Shown piece by piece: positions 63,993 through 64,000 of a stretch of 64,000 bases of DNA. Position numbers and translations under genes: made by a program. Under the pieces are notes generated by a model. The model made no database searches and was not told where the DNA came from. It was given only the letters and a program-made list of their open reading frames with translations. The DNA lies in contig MKTB01000008.1 of assembly GCA_001897525.1 (NCBI GenBank), forward strand, positions 84,399 through 148,398, given 5' to 3'. This DNA is from Bacteroidetes bacterium 43-16 (lineage in GTDB: Bacteria > Bacteroidota > Bacteroidia > Chitinophagales > Chitinophagaceae). Numbering within the stretch: position 1 is the stretch's first letter; each line of letters starts with the position of its first letter.

Positions 63993-64000
63993 ATTACTTA

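Overview
The window comes from a Bacteroidota chromosome, most likely a chitinophagia- or sphingobacteria-like lineage. The evidence is threefold: promoters of the TTG/TAnnTTTG type, two proteins with type IX secretion sorting domains (type A at 2441-4681, type B at 10145-12097), and an ECF sigma/FecR pair beside a STN-domain outer-membrane protein. No tRNA, rRNA, insertion sequence or CRISPR array was seen.

1-22.6 kb is mostly housekeeping and ordinary envelope genes: pheT (cut by the left edge), a secreted reprolysin-like metalloprotease, a small membrane protein, a lipoprotein, RNase R, TatD, an SDR enzyme with a large PKD/gliding-type surface protein, an MlaF-like ATPase, a small transaldolase, MtaB, a DUF6580 membrane protein, an orphan OppC-like permease, a YhhQ-type transporter followed by a DUF4129-DUF4350-MoxR run, and an unassigned protein with kinase-like motifs.

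22.7-28.3 kb is a surface-signalling island: ECF sigma factor, FecR anti-sigma, a STN-domain protein that ends in VQxAG-type surface repeats instead of a TonB receptor, a second repeat protein and a GIN-domain lipoprotein. 28.4-36.7 kb carries an SDR, an extended SDR, an acyl-CoA dehydrogenase, and an ABC ATPase with a giant ABC-2 permease fused to an M1-type peptidase.

37.1-63.8 kb is the standout: a nearly complete Bacteroidota-type (subtype iii) type VI secretion system. A divergent response regulator precedes it. The order is two TssO-like membrane proteins, TssP, TssR, TssH (ClpV), a lytic transglycosylase, TssE, TssF, TssG, TssN, TssK, TssB, TssC, a lipoprotein (TssQ candidate), TssD (Hcp, with its own promoter), a small ORF and VgrG. 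Then comes a payload module: an unassigned 454-residue protein (adaptor candidate), a 1424-residue PAAR-like/Rhs effector with a 110-residue His-rich toxin tip, and two small AT-rich overlapping genes, the first DUF2750-like, that are probable immunity genes. TssJ, TssL and TssM are absent, as expected for subtype iii, where TssN-TssR form the membrane complex. The window ends in a block of hairpins bounded by a 13-bp direct repeat.

All family names come from reading the translations by eye. No database search was possible, so assignments based on context (TssO, TssQ, adaptor, immunity) are inferences.
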